Shown here in pieces: positions 24,386 through 35,395 of a DNA stretch of 64,000 bases (position 1 is the stretch's first letter; each line of letters begins with the position of its first letter). The notes below the pieces were generated by a model that was given only the letters and a program-made list of their open reading frames with translations, did no database searches and was not told where the DNA came from. The stretch comes from Tricholomella constricta (Eukaryota; Basidiomycota; Agaricomycetes; Agaricales; Lyophyllaceae). The stretch spans positions 248,001 through 312,000 of the forward strand of contig JAACJP010000026.1 of the NCBI GenBank assembly GCA_013368375.1, given 5' to 3'. The position numbers and the translations under genes are program-made.

Positions 24386-24923
24386 CTGTTTGGGTGTGCA
24401 CGCTGTTGGAGCCGATCAAACCGCCCACAAACTGGCTGGAGTTCTCGCGCTTGGCTCGCCTCAGTCTCGGGTTGCTATCTCTGTCGAATGTTCCTTCTCT
24501 CTTTGGGCGCTTTTCGCCACCGGCTGGAAATTTTTCTGTGTTTGGCTCGCTCGCTTGGTCTTTGTCAGATTACCCCCAAGGTGTCGACGAAGCACGGACT
24601 ATCAATCCCGTCACAATCTCCGCAGTTGGACCGGCCTTCCTGTACATGTATGACAAACTCTTGCACATGCTCACTTCGTTTTCGCTTTTCCCTTTGTATT
24701 ACGAAACACTTAATATTTATCGCTTTCACATCCTCACGAGACTGGCGTGCACCGCTTGCGTTGTTGATGTTGGTTGGTCCGACATGAAGTTGACCACCAA
24801 CCACTATCCTGTCCTTCGAATTCGCTCCACTCGATCAAAGCTGACAAGGACATCCATGAAAGAAAGGCAGTGGTATTCAGAATCTCCTTCCGTGCGGAAG
24901 GCGTTTCGTGGGTTTTTAATGCG
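24386..24923. other. Convergent intergenic region between SPO22 and UTP18
   Basis: It lies between two stop codons. A plus-strand ORF (24196-24942, 248 codons) spans it, but it overlaps the last SPO22 exons in another frame and has no family resemblance, so it is treated as non-coding. Confidence 0.5.
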
Positions 24924-27028
24924 CTATGATCCCAATCCATAATCTTTCAAGTGATATAGCAATACACGCCCCCTCGTGTTCCCGATTGCCAGGTATTCAC
25001 TCCGCGCGGAAAAGTCGACTGCTGTGACGTGACCTAGAGGGGTGCTCGATGTCGGCCAGTTTGAGAACGAGGTCAGCGATGGCATGTGGATCTGTAAACA
25101 AAGAAGAGGACAGTCAAGACAGGTGAGAAGTGAAAGTGAGGCTAGACTGACAAGTCGTATCGCGTCCTTCTTTTCCTGACTGGCCACGGCCATGAGTTGC
25201 GCGTCATGGTTGAATCGGATGGACGAGATCGCCGTCGTCAGGTTCGCGATACTTTTCAGAGGTTTCGGGTTGCCCAGATCATGCGCCGCGGGTGTTGAAG
25301 CAAACGAATCCCTACCGTAGACGTTAACATAGCCCGTGTTGGATCTACCATCCACCAAGTTGTGTGAGCAAGAAGAATATCGACAAGAAGATAGAACAAA
25401 CCCGACTGCCAACCAGCCGTTCCCGCCATCGCGTTCACCTCCTCCATGACCCGACATAACCTTCCCCGCACCCCTAAAGCCCCCCTCGTCCTTCCACCGC
25501 CTCACGCACCGCCTCGCGCCCACATCCCACAAATACACCTCCGCGTCCCCGCTAAGTACCGCCAGCTGCGTAGGCGCCGGCCACCACAGCGCGCTCACAC
25601 CGCCTCCACCCCCGCCGCACTTGAGGCTCCCCACAACCTGCCCCGCACCGCTCTTCCAGTCCACCAGATGTACGTACCCCCCGCGCCCCGCGACCGCTAG
25701 CATGTCGCCCATCCCTGGACTGAAGGCGGTCACCTCCATACCCTCGCCCCCACCTCCGCCGCCAGTTCCACTGTCGTCATCACCCTTGCGCCCGCGCTTC
25801 CGGGAACCGGCGCCGTTGGTGACTGAGTTGAAAGTCGTGCCCCAGAGCCCGCGTGCGTGACGCGTCGTGACGCCCGTTTGGAGATCGTGTGTGTAGAAGA
25901 ACGGGCGGGGACCGGTGAGGAGAAGGGAAGAGCCAAGCGGATGGAATGCTACACTGGACTGGGAGGTTAAAGGAAGTGAAGGAACGTGTAGTGTTTGAAG
26001 TAGCGGGTTGGTGTGGCCGTCGATCTGGTAGGAACGATACCATGCTGTTAGTTGGATGTTCTTTCTTCTTTGTAAATAGGTGGAATGCCAATTGAGGACG
26101 CACATTGAATAACCGCACCCGCCGATCTGCACTCCCGACACATAGCACCGGCACACGCTCACTCGGGTGGAACGCCACCACCCTTGTCTCGCCAGTCCCA
26201 GAGGCCTGCGCAGCGAGGTTCGCATCGCGCAGCCGCTCAATCTCCAGCGTCCCCGCAGGCAATACCACTTTCCTCCCTTTCCGAAGGATGCCTTCCGTCG
26301 ACGCAAGCAGATCTCCAATCTCCACATCCTCCACATCCCCCTTCTCGCGGTGCGCTTTTCGTGCCTTTGAAGCCCACGCAGGCTCGGGGTTTATCCGCTC
26401 GTACTGCCGCCGCAGCCGCGCCTCGTAGTCGCGGCCGGATAGCGACTCCTCCGTTGGGGCATCGCGCAGCTTGCGAAGCCGTGGTGCAGATAGGGAGACG
26501 GTCGGGGGGTCGGACGGGTCCGTCCATGCTGGGGGTTTACGGGGTTTCAGGAGAGGGTTCGTGGGCGCTGTAGGTTCTATTCGAGGTGCCGACGATGAAG
26601 AGGATGAGGATTCTGCGTCGGACTCATGATCCTGTGTAATGTCGCTGTCTTCTTCGCTATTTTCCTCGTCGTCTCTCCCAGCGTCAGAAGCGGCGTCTCC
26701 GCCGTCAATGAAGAATAACTAGAAATTCCCGAAAAAACCACGTTAAATATATATAGCTCTTTATGGTGAGATATGGTGGACGCACATCTGAGTCCATGAG
26801 ATTATTGAAGACATTTCCGCCTAGATCAGGCTCATTTTCGTTGTCTTCACTAGCGTGCATGATAACATTTTGGTCCCTAGGCACGAACTTCGTCCCAAAA
26901 AGCATACTCTCAAGCCTTCGCTCCTCATCGTCCTTGCTGGCATCATCTGTGGGGAGATCAGCTCCAAGAGGCTGAATTTCCTTGACCCCTTTCGAAGTCT
27001 TTTGTTTCTTGCGAGGGTGCTTAGCCAT
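24924..27028 (-). CDS. UTP18: U3 snoRNP / SSU processome protein Utp18 (WD40)
   Basis: Nucleolar WD40 subunit of the small-subunit processome, acting in early 18S rRNA processing. Exons in coding order: 26786-27028, 26104-26718, 25402-26024, 25152-25344, 24924-25091; 1842 nt, 613 residues. The N-terminus is Lys-rich (AKHPRKKQKTSKG), then an acidic Asp/Glu/Ser block (about 90-125), then RRQYERINPEPAWA (about 175-190), a Utp18 hallmark. The WD40 blades run from about 225 to the end (RVVAFHPSERVPVLCVGSAD, SVAFHPLGSSLLLTG, VYLWDVGARRCVRRW, NTGYVNVYGRD, HVTAVDFSARSEYLAIGN) and end RVLLYHLKDYGLGS. Gly-rich loops lie between blades. Length is normal for the family. Confidence 0.94.
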
Positions 27029-27606
27029 AGCAAAGGAGAGGGGAGGAGGAGGAGAACGAGGACCGCGATGAAGGGCCTAAATTTTGTGGGCACGTGGCTG
27101 GAACGCGTGATCACATGATAATGGTTGCGACGCGTCGCACACTCGTCCATCGCTTAACTCAATCTTCATCGATACATCCTCGATCGTTCTTGCTAGCACA
27201 TAGAGTGTGGTACGCCTCAACAGAAGAATTACGCTACTCCTCGTGTCTCAACTTCGCCGGTAGCTTCGTCTCTGGGTCCTCCACGCTTTTCTTGAGACAG
27301 GAATGCTCTTCAAACCCTTGTGGGCTTTCAACTCCAGCACGGCTTCTACTCCTCGCTCTTCACGCTCATCGAAATGCCCAGGCGATGAGATGTTTCTCGT
27401 CACTCTCCTTTTATTATTGATTTTCAAACCCTTCCTTTCAATTCGAGAATATCCACCAGGGGAATTTCTTAGACTCTGAAGCAGCTTCACGGCTAGCAGT
27501 ACCTGATTTACTGCTGATCATAGGGTCCTCATTCTCTCCTCGCTCTGCTCTTCTTCCTCATCTTTGCCGTTGTCGTCGTCATCCCCATCTTCTATCCCCA
27601 GCCTCC
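27029..27606. other. Region upstream of UTP18
   Basis: The first 100 bp or so must hold the UTP18 promoter and leader, including a 14-bp perfect palindrome centred on ACGCGT at 27126-27139. The remainder has plus- and minus-strand ORFs of 80-108 codons without recognisable features. An Asp/Glu-rich open stretch on the minus strand (about 27509-27610) may be the tail of the decayed gene at 27607-27870. Confidence 0.4.
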
Positions 27607-27870
27607 TCATGTCAGCTCCTCCCATTCAACATTCTCCTCATGCGCAAACTTCTCTGACTGCCTCTTCGCCGTCATATCGGAAGAACTTCTTTCCAGTATA
27701 TTTCTGAGGGTACACCACAAGTCTATAGCACGAATGACCTCCGCGTCGTCGAACTTTCCGTCCCGATCCAACACAAGTTATTAAAGACGATCGCCTCGTG
27801 GCGTGAGGTCATGAAATAACGCATGCGAATCTCCTGCGCCCACCGAAGTAATGCCAAACGAAGATAGGCT
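27607..27870 (-). pseudogene. Frameshifted coding remnant, family unknown
   Basis: Two open segments in different minus-strand frames read as one continuous protein if a single base is missing near 27777. The first contains LALLRWAQEIRMRYFMTSRH and EAIVFNN. The second contains LDRDGKFDDAEVIRAIDLW, then CTLRNILERSSSDMTAKRQ and FAHEENVEWEEL, and ends in TGA at 27607. Neither has its own good start codon. The composition is strongly protein-like with heptad-like charge. I do not recognise the family. An acidic extension continues in a third frame downstream. It is probably a decayed gene or transposon piece. Confidence 0.35.
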
Positions 27871-28494
27871 CAAGAACACTGCCAATCCACTGGGAACGGC
27901 GTCCATCGCGGTCCTATTGAGGATAATTGTAATCGGTAGGAGCACTTGCTCTGCAGTTTAAAGTTTACCGTACTGCAGTCGTAGTGAGTAATAGACGCCT
28001 GAAGCACAGGGATGTTCAATGTATTAGTCCCGCAAAGCCCTGCATCACCTTGCGTAAACTCCCAAATATTGGACAGGTGGACGTTGTAATTGAACCTGAA
28101 CCTCAAATTTGTTTTTACCAGCTCGAATTAAACTTGAACCAGTCCCTAAAGAAATTGCGAGAGAGATGATGACAGTCGATCAACACTAATAGTGACCGCA
28201 AAATAAGTATGTGATCAAACGACTGTCTTTGATTCATCATAAGGTCTACGGGTACTGGTTCGAGTCTAAAGCTGAGGGTGAAAATACTAGGCGTTAATAG
28301 TAGGCGAACTGAGTATGCAGTCAAGATTTTTCTCAAACTCCTGATGTCGAACGAATCGCAATGATAACTCAGAGCATTTGGAGATTTTTTCTCTTTCTCA
28401 AACATGCTAAGTTGTGTTCGTAGAAGGTATGGTCATATTAGGATTTGGTATATCAATGTTTATATATACATGAAAAAGCTGAACATTTTGGAAG
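27871..28494. other. Intergenic
   Basis: AT-rich sequence with no supported exon. It includes the 3' region of the minus-strand F-box gene that ends at 28495. Confidence 0.45.
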
Positions 28495-29871
28495 CTAGAA
28501 CCAAGCTAGAAAAAAATCATCTGGCAAATTCACCGTCCAAAACACTTGTGTGTCTGTAAGGATGTTTTATCAAAAGGGAACGAGTGAAGTTTGTCATGAT
28601 GGGTACCTTTGTAACAGTGCGCTTTAACCCACTCGATACGAATTGCTTTCGCAGAGCGTGGTAGTCGGTCAACGATGGCCGCTTGATATATCTTTTCTCG
28701 GGTGCATTGTTTACAGCGCAGACGTCCGCACTCGCAGAAAGCTGGTTCCGGAACAATTCCAATGTTTATGTGCTGCAATGTCCGTATTTGGGCAAGGATG
28801 GTATCCAGGTATTCCCATTTCCTGGACCTCGAGATGGGCTCGGTTTCTCGGTTATGATATGTCCTAATCGTGAATTCCGTCAGGGGAGCGTGAGGTCCAA
28901 CCGTCTCGAGAGTGCTGATCAGAAAATCAAGAATATCTCTTTCGAACGAATTGCAATTGATCATAAGAGATCTCAAGGCGGTCATGCGGCTGAGGTCGAC
29001 TACGCCGTTTAAATGCCTCCAGCGCTTCTCTGCAGTAATTCATCAGTTTATGCATATTCGGATACATATGAATGACACGGCGAATACCATTTTCTTCCGC
29101 TTCTATCTTCAAAACTTCGAGTGATGCTGAGCTCACCGCGAGCATCTGCGCCAGGCCGGGACGCTTAACACGCCCATCACATCTGGGGTCGAAGCTTAAG
29201 GCGCGCAACCTTGTCAGGTTCACTGGCGACGCCTCGCTAGTGATGTAGTTCAGGAGCGTCTCTAGTCCGCCTGGGCCATAGTGCTGCGAAATGCGAAGAG
29301 TCTCTAGGTACGAGCAGGTCGGAGCGGTGCAGCGTAGACGTTGCAAGTCCACGTCTATGTGCAGCGAACAAGATGTTAATTGGAGATGCTTGAGTCCCCT
29401 GAATCCCGCAAAGATGCTGAAAGATATATCCCTAACGCAAAACGCGCGGAGTTCCCGGAAGGTTGGGAGCTGGGTTAACGCGGTCAAGCTTGCTTGGTCT
29501 CGGGCTGAAAGGGCCTTCCAGTTAAAACAGTTAATTTCGAGCATCCGCAACTTGGGCCAATTCTGTTGAAGACAAGCGCCGTAAACTGTTGGCCACGGAT
29601 CGCGGAGCCAGTCATAGTTTTGAGCTTCACTAGCATCGATATAGAGCTCTTGTACGTAGCGGGTGATCTCCGGTGCGACCGCCAGCTGTTCGGCCAATGC
29701 ATCGACGAGCCTTGGTATGATCACCATCGTTTTCCAGGTGTAAGGTCGACAAATATCGCGGAATGTCCTGGAAACGGGCGCCATAGGCTTCAGGGCCCGC
29801 GGCCCGTCGGCCTCTGCGACTTCATCGAGGATCATGTGTACAAGTTCGGTGGGGAGGTTTGGAGGAGGCAT
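28495..29871 (-). CDS. F-box/LRR-like protein
   Basis: Probable substrate receptor of an SCF ubiquitin ligase (family inference). Exons 29088-29871, 28607-29029, 28495-28553 give 421 residues. The N-terminus reads as a basidiomycete F-box: NLPTELVHMILDEVAEAD, then PMAPVSRTFRDICRPYTWKT. Leu-rich stretches follow (RMLEINCFNW, LKHLQLTSCSL, LETLRISQHYGPGG, LRALSFDPR, LKIEAEEN, LRSLMINCNSF). The first intron is needed because the frame after AEEN shifts to RWRHLNGVVDLSRMTALRS. A Cys cluster CECGRLRCKQC lies near the C-terminus. A TATA box precedes the start. Such F-box genes are numerous and fast-evolving in mushrooms. Confidence 0.8.
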
Positions 29872-29911
29872 TGAGATCTAGAGCAATGGAGAGTGTCTTT
29901 GGCTGCACACC

Positions 29912-29919
29912 CTTTTATA
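29912..29919 (-). promoter_or_regulatory. TATA box of the F-box gene
   Basis: TATAAAAG on the minus strand, about 40 nt upstream of the Met at 29871. Confidence 0.5.
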
Positions 29920-30903
29920 CGTCCTCGGGACAAGGCTGTCCGCATTGGTCCAAACTAGAAATGTAGTCCGGATACCACAAGGTTGTCAACTGACGAACGT
30001 TGTACTTGACACTCTCTTCGAGTTGGACAGTTCGTTGCTATATGTCATGCCTCTTGACAAGAGACGAAATACAACATGTCGAACATGACGCGCATTAAGA
30101 TTGAACAAGGACACTGAACGGATGGGAGTCTGAATGGCCTTATTGCAAGACCGAATGCACATGCTGGCACATTTCTGGAATCCAGTACAAAGAGTTGACA
30201 TTAGGTTTGAGTGGCGATCCCACTGCGACCATTGCAGAAATCGTGCGTGGGAATGTCACAACAACATCAGTCAAATCACCGCACAATTTCATTTTCTGTC
30301 CAGAAGAGATTAAGAAATATCGATTTGCTGTCTCCTTAAGGACAGATGCGCGTCTTTGCTGCTTCACGCAATCGCAGGATAATGTCGGGACTTAGGGAGA
30401 ATGGCTGCCTTTTTTTTGCCAACGTGCCATTCGGTAGTACTCAACGAGAGCTGATCATCAGATGGGGGTTAGAAAGTTGCTCGAGGAAATACTGCGAAGC
30501 ACTGGCCTCCGGGATATTCAAACCTCCATGTAAGGTTTACCTTCATGTTATCGATTCGAATGACACTAACAGGTCTTTTCGAGAGTCCAGTACTAGAATA
30601 TTGAAACAAAGGATGAACATTTCGTCCTCTCATGATCAAGGCCATCTCGGACAAAGGGCTCCGCGCGACCAGTGAACGGCGAAGAGGAAGTTGGCCGCCT
30701 AGCTGGCCCATTCTTCTTTCCGCACACAATGAGTATCATTCAGCATCGGCTCCAAGCTGCTCTTTGATTAGCACGCTTTGGTTATCGTCAATGTCCATCT
30801 TTGACTTGTCTTTTCCGCTTTGCATTCTGGGGATGCCAATGCCACAGTGTCTACCAACCCTTTCTTCTATGCACCATTCACGCTTTGCCCTAGACTTTTT
30901 ATT

Positions 30904-30910
30904 TATAAAA
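30904..30910 (+). promoter_or_regulatory. TATA box of the 31022 gene
   Basis: TATAAAA, about 112 nt upstream of the Met at 31022, leaving room for a 5' leader of about 80 nt. Confidence 0.45.
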
Positions 30911-31021
30911 TGAAACGCGCTGGCAGCCAAAATCCAACTACCTTCCGAGTCGGTCAAGCAGCCGCCCACTCACTTATCCTCTCTTCAACCTCAACTTCGT
31001 CTCCATCTTCGATCACACAAA

Positions 31022-31708
31022 ATGTCAAACGAAATAATTGATCCCCGCGAATACGCATACGGGCCCGTGATCAACGTTTCCCGCCGTGGTGCCGTCGATT
31101 TTACCGGGGCCGGGAAGGTCAAGAGCGATTACTGGCACCGCGGGCTCCCCTCCGAAGTCGTCTCGCGCAACCACAGCCAGTTCCCTGGTATACGATTCTT
31201 CCCCAGCGATGGCATCGGCCACGGGGTTGCCTTCACGGAGTGCGAATACACGGAAGGCATCGCAATGCCTGCACAGTTGGTGTTCGGTCAGTTGCCGGCA
31301 CATATGCAGCATATCAAGTCAGGGATTTTTGTTATAACAGTAAGCGTTTAATTTTTTGCAGGAGTCGAGTGTTCCAGCTGAACAACGCGTTAGTGGCCCG
31401 GCTACCAGCATTTGAAATGGAGGGAAGAGATCGTTTTCGTACATACCAATGGCGCGCCGCTCACCGTGGCGCACATGGCTGCTCAGATTGCCTGCTTATG
31501 GCGGCGTTTTTATCAGGTATTTAGGATCAGTACCTTCCTCGCTGCGCCCGCTCAATTTGGTTTGCAGAAACACAGCAATGATATCCGGGGATCTGGGCTT
31601 CCACTCGGCACCAACCAAATTAGCTTTAACCACCTTCGCCTCCATCAGTTATACTCTAACGATGGACGGATTTGGCAAGCTGAGGTTTCCTATGTGAAGC
31701 CACAATAG
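31022..31708 (+). CDS. Hypothetical three-exon protein, family not recognised
   Basis: Model exons 31022-31279, 31394-31516, 31568-31708; 522 nt, 173 residues. The frame is kept through two introns and the product reads like a folded soluble protein: NEIIDPREYAYGPVINVSRR, GIRFFPSDGIGHGVAFTE, WPGYQHLKWREEIVFVH, VAHMAAQIACLWRRF, NQISFNHLRLHQLYSNDGR and IWQAEVSYV. No signal peptide or membrane span. The second intron is clear. The first is less certain (donor GTGTTC; a better-looking GTCAGT seven bases on gives the wrong phase), and a small extra exon could be hidden in it. I cannot name the family. Confidence 0.55.
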
Positions 31709-32000
31709 TTCTAGGGTCGCTGTACACACGCAAGTATTACCCAGCCTCCATATTATTATCCCGTCGTTTGTAGGCTATAAAAACGAGAGAATTGTAGATT
31801 GTAACTTCGCCTTGTATTTATCAATGATATTACGGAGATGAGCACATAATGCAAGTGAAATTCTGCGTAGGTGTGAAAGACAGACAATGAACGTAATGTT
31901 GGTATACTTTTGGTAGTTGGAGCGATACAATTAGGAGTAACGACATTAAAACGTCTTTTCGTACTGTAAAGTTTACATTTAGGAGTGGGCTCCGTCCGCC
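31709..32000. other. Convergent intergenic
   Basis: Short gap between the 31022 gene and the DUF6534 copy; nothing recognised. Confidence 0.5.
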
Positions 32001-33973
32001 TCACTTACGTTTAGCGATATGCAATTCAATATCAGATTCCGCGCCGCTGGCACAGGAGTCGGGATTGACCTTCTCGGGCGTGTCTGCCTTGTGATGCGAC
32101 TCAACCTGTACAAAGACCTGTGTCACATCAAGGCCTCAGTCGTCACTCCAGTCAGCGCAAGCAGGACGATGAAAACCGACCTCCGTATCATGCTACATAC
32201 ACCCCCAAGGACACATCAGAAAACATAGCTCATTCATCACAGTCAAGCCTATAATAAAGGGACTCACACGTCTATCCGTACCCAAGTGGACGTTAAAGCC
32301 CGCCCGACTTGAGTGTTGTGAGGTAAAGAGCGTTCCTGTCCCTGAGCTGCGAGCTGTCGCGGGAAGCGTTTGCGTTGTCGTCACTGTCATACTGCCAGTA
32401 CGTCCGTGCGTTGAGGCTGCTCATGAGCGCGTTGGTATAGAGCTTCGATAGCGGGAAGTTGAACAGGAGGTGTCTGTGCCAGAATAAGCTGATATCAGAT
32501 ACGGGGGATACGGACGCTCGGTCACTGTGGTGGGGAACTCACAGGCCGCTGGGCTGCATATTGAAGGAAGAAAGGAAGCATGGTCAATAGAGGACAAACT
32601 TGTGCGGTTGATGAAAAGTAACTTACATTGAGCAGGTAAAGCACAAGGTCGACGAATCTATTATGTGTTTCATGAGCACACATAACTTCAATTGTCAACA
32701 AGGTCACTTACGCCCAAATTGCTGTAATGAGGCCTACGAATGTATCGCCTGATTGACTGGATCTTTCAGCGGCAAATGGTTAAACACTTACCCGTTTGTA
32801 CAGCGACTATCGCAATGGGCTCAGAAATCGAAGATAGCTAGAAGTCGAACACCTACGTCGGATGATACGGTCGATCTGCGAATCCGTCCGTACAAAGCCC
32901 GTCCGATGCCGTTTCTGTTCATCCGTCTCGTCAACAGGAATCTTGGTCGCCGATTCTCACCTACTAGATAGACCACCAGCGTGGAAGTGATCAAAATGCG
33001 GCGAGAGATGAAGACCCCAGCCCTAATATCAAGAATCCCATCGTGGAAACAGCGGTTCAATTGAGTTTTTGTAGCGGAGCGGTATGGAATGCATTGTACG
33101 CACAGATAATCACGACGACCTTGAACCTCTGGAATTCGACGAAATTTGGAACGATTCCGATGGCGATAGCGGTCGCGATGCCCATAACTGTTCCACGAAG
33201 AAAATGTATGAGCGAGTGAAGAACAAGATGTTATCTTTTGCGGACTCACGGATCGAGGCGATGGAACATGCGATAATAATCAATGATATGGTGATACTGC
33301 CAGTGAGAACCCTGATTCGCCAGGCGAAGAAACCCTGGACCATGCCGCCGATGATGCCCTGTATGTAGATGAAGCTTGAGAAATGGTTAGAAGGGAAATT
33401 CGTGCGTGGTACCGTCAGTGCAGGATCTGGAGTTTGGGTCATCAGTCTGGACTCCAGATATAACGGGGCACCGTACCTGTTGAAAACAGCCAGTTTGCAG
33501 TCGCCAGGTACGGGATATCACCTATAGAGGTGGTTTAGTTAGTGTTTTATTAACTGCACTAGAGCTGCCGTACCAAAGTGATTTATTAGGGTGTCGTACA
33601 TATAGACGACCGTGAACACAGTCTGAACTGTGTCGGCGATAAACAAGAAGTACACCTGTGGCGAAAGAAGTTGCTACACGGTTAGTAACGCGCGAATGGG
33701 ACCGTGGAAGTCGCACGAACAAATGTCTTGATCCATCGGTTGTCACTTCAATGCATGTAAATTCTATATGCCGAAAATACATCATCTATCACTCACCGGT
33801 TTGAAGCCGTATAGTACAAGTACGTCTGGGTTATCGTGATTCCATATAATAGGATGTTTAGCATGGTTCCAATGAGCATGGGCCCGTGGCTGCCCAATAT
33901 CCCACTGACGTTAGGGAACGATATGAAAAAATAATAGAGACACGTACGCGATTTGAGCTGGATTGGAAACCAT
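32001..33973 (-). CDS. DUF6534-type seven-span membrane protein, copy A (probably decaying)
   Basis: Paralogue of the 35396-37392 gene, with the same intron positions. Exons: 33948-33973, 33797-33889, 33721-33745, 33574-33655, 33477-33521, 33413-33426, 33250-33358, 33104-33187 (or 33100-33187), 32965-33022, 32857-32914, 32792-32806, 32712-32733, 32627-32657, 32543-32553, 32293-32473. Family features: HGPMLIGTMLNILLYGI, VQTVFTVVYMYDTLINHF, GFFAWRIRVLTGSI, RTGFVRTDSQIDRIIRLAV, then FNFPLSKLYTNALMSSLNAR. Compared with copy B, exon 9 is one base short (58 vs 59) and the last large exon lacks two bases, creating TAA at 32293, although a homologous tail (VQVESHHKADTPEK to HIAKRK, stop at 32001) is still readable beyond. 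A donor 4 nt downstream in exon 8 would restore the first frame. Function of DUF6534 proteins is unknown; they are expanded in Agaricomycetes. Confidence 0.7.
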
Positions 33974-35395
33974 GGTTGTGGAGGTGGGGGGAACCAAGCG
34001 AGCGCTGTCATCAATTTACTGACGTTTTATACATCTGCCCCAGAACTTGTGCAGCCATCGGGAGATGCAATTAATAAATAAGAGCCCAAGAGAGAAACTA
34101 AGAGCCGAGTTGTGTTATATCAGATCTCGAGAGTCGAGGCCATGGAATCAGCACATATTTAAGGATTGATGGAGACGTCAATTTCAAATGAAGAAGTTAT
34201 GAGAAGACCTGATGACGATGACGATGTCAGATCCAGATCATTTCAACTTACCAGGCCCTTGTTGACGATCCTCTTCTGTGTAGGCGGTGTGTACACTCTC
34301 GAACTCTGGAAGTTGGAGGCGCCGTAGTTGCCTTCGCGTTCAGGTGGTGATCTAGCAGGGTGAATGAAACGTGCGGGACGAGCCCATCACAATTTTACTG
34401 ATCAGCAGTGGCGCGAAGTTCAAACACTGACCTCCCTGTCAACACGACAGAAGAAATGCTCCACCTTGCTCCACGAACGACCATGGTCCGTGGAAAGTTT
34501 GCTCACAAACGTCAAAAAGCCAGGCGGCCCTACTTTAGCTCTGACAATTACATCTTCCTATGCGTTTCTGGGCCGATGGCTCGGGGACAGAAGTCGCGTG
34601 CAAGGCGTCAAAACAGTTGAAATAGAACAATCCAAGCGAGTAGGTTTGCCAGGACTTTGAAACTGGAACTGAAAGGTTACCGTTGAAAATTGGTATCGAT
34701 ATTTCAGGGGCTTGTAAGGAGGAGGAGAGAAGATATTAAGAAAGGGTGAACTTCGCTGAAGGTGATCGGAGTTAAGGATGTTGTTTTAACTTGTTTATCC
34801 TTATGAGAGTTGAAATATATGATCAGTTTAACGCTTTCAAAACTGAAGCCACATGAAGGCTCCACCGGTAGCCACTACTTGTCTTCCAAATGCCCGCTGT
34901 AAAATGGTAGTTGTCGCTACCGAATATTACCACGATTTTCAGCCGCGTGGGTGCTTATTGAGCCTGTAAAGGTCGTCCAAGCCAACGATCGGAGGCCCCC
35001 CGGAACTTGCGAAGCTGAACTACTATGAAGTTCCATACTTTTTTCACCTAGATCTCGCAGTACTGATCTGTATGTAACTGATTTGTATGTATCGATGATC
35101 CAACGCATGCGCGTTCTGTATAATTTGAGTTGAGCGATCATGACGCTTTCCGAAGGTTCCAGGTACAGACCATGAGCACTGTTGATTGCCTGTCGTCGCC
35201 CTAATCCCAAATTCAGTCACAACCTAGAGGCGCCACAACTCTAATCCCTCACTCTCCCCCCCTCCCTCCCTCCCTCACACTGGATGTGGTGGAGACTAAT
35301 TCGAGATTACCCACCTCCAAGCGTCTGATCTCAAACAAACGACGATCGAGGCGATAGCGAAAACTTCACGGGGACCTGGGTCTATTTACATAACT
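33974..35395. other. Region between the two DUF6534 copies
   Basis: It contains the upstream region of copy A and the 3' region of copy B. Apart from a possible small spliced gene at 34197-34380, I see no supported exon. A short C/T-rich run (CTCCC repeats) lies near 35250-35275. Confidence 0.45.
34197..34380 (-). CDS. Possible small spliced ORF fragment
   Basis: On the minus strand an open exon reads SPPEREGNYGASNFQSSR then VYTPPTQKRIVNKGL, ends in a perfect GTAAGT donor at 34252, and can splice (acceptor CAG) to 34197-34208, giving a final VFS and stop. Upstream, a short Met-led stretch (GSSRTFHSP) ending at a CTAG acceptor might supply the start at about 34393. The whole would be under 60 residues. 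It could be a remnant of a larger gene. No family recognised. Confidence 0.3.

Larger units (their letters stand above)
29872..31021. other. Intergenic with two divergent promoters
   Basis: It holds the promoters of the F-box gene (-) and the 31022 gene (+). The middle (about 30000-30850) shows only short ORFs on both strands with no supported model. Confidence 0.4.

Noticed and set aside
24196..24942. 248-codon plus-strand ORF
   Set aside because: It overlaps the last SPO22 exons in another frame and the UTP18 end, has no splice logic and resembles no family.
25446..26573. Several long plus-strand ORFs rich in Pro, Ser and Ala
   Set aside because: They are antisense shadows of the GC-rich UTP18 exons.
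28250..28275. GGTTCGAGTC, resembling a tRNA B-box
   Set aside because: No T-stem pairing, anticodon arm or acceptor stem can be built around it.
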